Of a stretch of 64,000 nt of DNA, positions 60,513-64,000 are shown piece after piece. Location of the stretch: assembly GCF_002999335.1 (NCBI RefSeq), contig NW_020312065.1, forward strand, positions 1 through 64,000. The letters are read 5' to 3'. The notes below the pieces were generated by a model. That model was given only the letters and a program-made list of their open reading frames with translations, was not told where the DNA came from and did no database searches. Within the stretch, counting starts at the first letter, position 1. Each line of letters begins with the position of its first letter. This stretch comes from Cyclospora cayetanensis (taxonomy: Eukaryota > Apicomplexa > Conoidasida > Eucoccidiorida > Eimeriidae). The translations under genes were made by a program, and so were the position numbers.

Positions 60513-61241
60513 TGGCTCATAGGGGGCGAAGCTAAACCGCGGGTTAGAAGCTGGGACACGTTGAGGCGTTCGCGTACTGCTTGGTACTGCAGGCAAGCAA
60601 GCGCGGAGGCGATCGCTGGACGCTGGGCACGATTTGAACCCCCCGGTTGGCGGATGACGTAGAATTTGGCTGGAATTCCCCTCTATCTGGACCAGGTTTT
60701 CATGGTGAGGAAGCGTGCGTTGAGGCAGGAAGAAACCAGTGACAATGCTAGTTAGTATGTCTACAGCCAGCTAGGGAAATGGGGTTCCCTCGTCGGACTG
60801 TAAGGAACAGGTCTCCCTGACACGGCTGCTCCTAATAGAGTTTCTGTTCATGCTCCGATTCCGGGGAGGCTGGATAATTGCGACCTGTGCCTCCAACAGA
60901 CCCCTGGCAGACTCAAGACGGCCGAGCCTCGCGGGCTCGCTGCCACGTGCTGCAAGCTGACAAAAGGCGTGCACACTGGAAATGTGACGCGTATTCCTAA
61001 ATGCATTATACTCCTGTTTTTATGGAGTAAACCGCGTCGGAGCGCTTTTGGCCGCACGTGTGTGCCTGCTGCCGCTGGTGTTGGCTGCATATACGCCTTC
61101 GGCCGTGGACGCCCTCGGTGCACCGTGCTGCTCTTTCGACTATGGATACCTCTGCCGCAAAACTGTGCTAGCCCTTTAAAAAAAGAAGCAAGAAGGGTCC
61201 TTTCGTAGTCTAAGCGTGTGCAAAGCTAGAGAATATCCACA
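60513..61241. promoter_or_regulatory. Divergent spacer between DPY19 and glyoxalase I
   Basis: A 730-nt region with the two start codons at its edges, so it must contain both promoters. No specific element can be named. A stretch resembling a tRNA B box near 60628 does not fold as a tRNA. Confidence 0.4.
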
Positions 61242-63373
61242 ATGTCGGGGGCGACCGCCTCTGCGGGTTTCCGCTCTATCGGGGAGAAATACGGCTTTTC
61301 CTGGCAGCAAACCATGCTGAGGATCAAGGATCCTGCGATTTCTGTGCCATTCTATGAAAAACACTTTGGCATGAAGCTGGTACGGTCACCATGCACTGCG
61401 GAGTGGGCCCAGTTCTCTTGCATTGCAGCTCTCCACCAAGAGTTCTGTCTTCTCGCTGGCTTGCCCAATGCTATTCTCTACAAATTAGCGGGTGTTACCC
61501 ACCTTCTTTAGGATGGTTTTCCGCACCACTCTCATTCTGCCACTCTTGGTGGTTGCTGTCCAGCCAGAACGGATAACGGGCGGTAGTACAAGTTGCGAGC
61601 CTGCTGGGCGAAATGCACACCAGACAATGACTTCGGGAACGGCCATCTCCTCCTTGCGAGGTGTTCGCTCAGATTCATAAATACACGTTCGATGAAGCAG
61701 GCTTTTCCCTCTTCTTCCTAGAGAGGCCTAGGGACGGAGCGACCCTCCCCACGCCTGGAACTCGAGAATCCGAGAGATACCTGTGGAACATGAACGTAAG
61801 GGGCGAATAGATCTGAAGAAAGGCAAAGATCTGCGCAAAAGGAAGAAGCAGCGTCAATAATGTACCCAAAATACAATCTGATAGGCAGGGATTTATTCCT
61901 CTGATTTTTCTGGGTCCCTCTTCCTCAGGCTGCGTACTTCCCCCCCTCCATTTTTGTAATATATTCTCTCTCTACACACATCTACAGGTGTTTCTCTCTC
62001 GGGGTTGGTAATGTAGGCAGGGTCAGAGACGGACAACCAATAGTAAATGCTTGGCGGAGCTCCAGCATTTGAAGGCTGCGTGCTCGTGGTGCAGGGTGTT
62101 TGTTTGGAGCTGACGCACAACCATGGCAGTGAGAAAGACCCGAATTTCCGAGTTAACAACGGAAATGAAGAGCCACACAGAGGATTTGGGCATATTGCCT
62201 TTAATTGTCCCGATGTCGTTCAAGTGTCGGAGGAACTGGAGAAAGAAGGGTAAATGGAGGCGTGGCATGCCGGATTCTTCTTCTCCCCTGCTTGTCTACA
62301 GCTCTTTCCCGAAAGCAGTCTTTTCCCTTGTCTGTTGCCTCTATTTTAGTGTTCAATGTGCCCTTCTGTCCATATTTCCCCTTGTTAATTCGCTTTGGCT
62401 TCGTGAACGCTTGTGGTTTGGCATCGCTGTATCTCAGTGTGGCGTTTCGAAAAAGACCGCATGAGGGTCGCATGAAAACGATTGCGTTTGCCCTGGACCC
62501 GGATGGCTATTGGATAGAGCTCTGCAACAGAAGTCCATCTTGTCCATTCCCAGAAAAATTCAATCTTTCTCAAACCATGATTCGCGTAAAAGACCCTGAA
62601 AAGGCACTCAAGTTTTACTGCGACATTCTCGGGATGAAGCTTTTGTTGAAAAGCAAGAAAGAGGATTTCACCAACTATTTCCTTGCTCATTTGGAACCAG
62701 GTGCAACTCCCCCTGATCCTGAGGTGAGGGATATGCACGACTTACTAGATTGCTGCAGTTTTGTTCTTCTATGCATTTTCGTCGAAAGTATGTTGTTCGC
62801 AGCTGAAGTGTGCCTTTTCAAAATTTTCTCGCTCTATCTCCCCATGTAGCGCCCTATCGGTACTGTGCTGTGCGCACCCAGGGTCCCGACGCACCGTCCT
62901 TCGTGAAGAGCCTCTGGATGCCAGTATTGGAGCTAACGCACAATCATGGGACAGAGAACGATGCGGCTTTTAGTTACCACAACGGAAACGACGCCCCTCA
63001 AGGATTCGGACACATTGGAATGCTCTGTGATAATCTGGAAAAGGCATGCGAAGAACTTGAAGCGGCCGGAGTGAAGTTCCGGAAGAGACCACAAGTGCGG
63101 TGATACATATGAAGTGTTCGTGACTAAAAATGCACCCGGTCCTACGCAGAAATTTGCTTCTGTGGTGTTTGGTAATTGGGCCATCTGCGGCTATTGGGTG
63201 TTGCAGCGCTACGGCCTGCGTGCAGATGCAAAACGTGCCTTCTTTATGTTTCCCCTTTATCCCGTTGTTGCTGTTGCTGTGCTTTCTAGGATGGAAAAAT
63301 GAGGGGCATCGCCTTCGTGCTAGACCCTGATGGGTACAGCGTGGAACTTATTAATAGGGAAGTATCCTTCTAG
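61242..63373 (+). CDS. GLO1: Glyoxalase I (lactoylglutathione lyase), two fused domains
   Basis: Six phase-consistent exons, 61242-61379, 61673-61795, 62095-62249, 62438-62723, 62882-63094 and 63290-63373, give 332 residues. It converts the methylglyoxal-glutathione hemithioacetal to S-lactoylglutathione in the cytosol. Two complete glyoxalase units are fused, as in Plasmodium GloI. Unit 1: [11 protein letters not shown] (metal Gln23), CLELTHNHG (Glu), GFGHIAF (His), DPDGYWIEL (Glu). Unit 2: [36 protein letters not shown]. All four metal ligands are thus visible in each half, so two active sites at the unit interfaces are expected. There is no targeting peptide. The ATG at 61242 sits just before the first unit; the stop TAG is at 63371-63373. 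Confidence 0.95.
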
Positions 63374-64000
63374 CTTCCTCCCTTATCCAGATCTTATTTT
63401 ACACTTTTGGCAAAAAGGAATGGTGACACGCAAGAAATAGGGAGGACAGGGTGTCTATGCAATTTTGGAAAACGACTGGCACGAAGCACAACATTCTCGC
63501 TACAATCAGAGATTCTTCCATCTGATATCTATCGTCTGCATTCAGCAGTTTGCGGTAGTAGGGTTCCTAGGGTTTTGCTGTTCCTGTATATAATGACGGG
63601 GACGAGCGTTGTTGTTCTAGAAAGGGAGCGATATGAGCTACAAGCTTATAAGAAGGAGAAGAGAGGGGGATCGCCGCATAGGGCTAGCTGGCTAGTTAAT
63701 CAGCGGTACTTGTATCCTCAAGATGATCAAACAAGCGTACATGCACAAGGCGAACCGCAAAAGCGAGCAAGGGGAAAACAGGTAACGTGATTCACAAAAT
63801 CCTGTAATGACCCCACTAAGGCCAAATGCCTATTCTCGTCGGGATCAATTCCAAGCTTCACTATGAAGCAAAGTTTCTGTTTACAAATCTAGTGCAGCGC
63901 CTACCGTGCTAGCTAAAGCCTTCGCCGTTGAAACTGTGGAGAGCTTGCTACTTACTGCTATCACTTGCAGATAAGTGCGGTGCACTGCAGGTGGCCGCAT
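63374..64000. other. Window end, no gene seen
   Basis: A frame of 127 residues (63407-63790) has no recognisable motif and lies in the 3' flank of glyoxalase I. Nothing else is visible. Confidence 0.45.

Noticed and set aside
60600..60660. Possible tRNA B box on the minus strand near 60628
   Set aside because: The flanking bases do not form a T stem or an acceptor stem.
1..64000. CRISPR arrays, insertion sequences, bacterial operons or integrated viral genes
   Set aside because: None seen; the spliced genes and their families are those of a eukaryotic apicomplexan.

Overview
The window is nuclear DNA of a coccidian apicomplexan, most likely an Eimeria/Cyclospora-type parasite. Evidence: small multi-exon genes with GT-AG introns, frequent TGCATGC-type palindromes, an ApiAP2 transcription factor, a multi-membrane-span cyclic-nucleotide phosphodiesterase, a two-domain fused glyoxalase I, a DPY19-type C-mannosyltransferase and a flagellar enkurin (for male gametes). 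The long homopolymeric amino-acid tracts typical of Eimeria are nearly absent (one short Gln run), which leans toward Cyclospora or a repeat-poor Eimeria segment. All exon models were built by hand from splice signals, reading-frame phase and family similarity recalled from memory; no search was run.

Layout. 0-28 kb (visibly GC-richer): an unrecognised gene at the left edge (+), an unrecognised long reading frame (-), a PEX4-type ubiquitin-conjugating enzyme (+, 5 exons), an ML/NPC2-like lipid-binding secreted protein (+, 4 exons), SDHAF3, a succinate dehydrogenase assembly factor (+, 1 exon), an ApiAP2 factor (-, 3 exons), and the exosome ribonuclease DIS3/Rrp44 (-, 20 exons, 8 kb). 28-44 kb (less GC-rich, long gaps): an EF-hand membrane protein resembling TVP15/COPI-associated proteins (+), a small secreted protein of unknown function (+, 5 exons), enkurin (-, 3 exons), an LYRM7/MZM1-like complex III assembly factor (-, 2 exons), and tyrosyl-tRNA synthetase (+, 7 exons). 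44-64 kb: a six-span cyclic nucleotide phosphodiesterase (+, 15 exons), a DPY19 C-mannosyltransferase with a long C-terminal extension (-, more than 20 exons) and glyoxalase I (+, 6 exons).

The genes are not an operon and have mixed housekeeping j
obs: RNA decay, translation, mitochondrial complex assembly, peroxisomal receptor recycling, ER glycosylation, signalling and methylglyoxal detoxification. Most dinucleotide and TG/TC microsatellites lie inside introns. The observations most worth a second look are the DIS3 PIN nuclease site, which has lost two of its four acidic residues; the PEX4 orthologue, which bears on whether coccidia keep peroxisomes; the helical C-terminal extension on DPY19 and its apparent GC-AG introns; and a perfect 22-bp intronic hairpin in DIS3.
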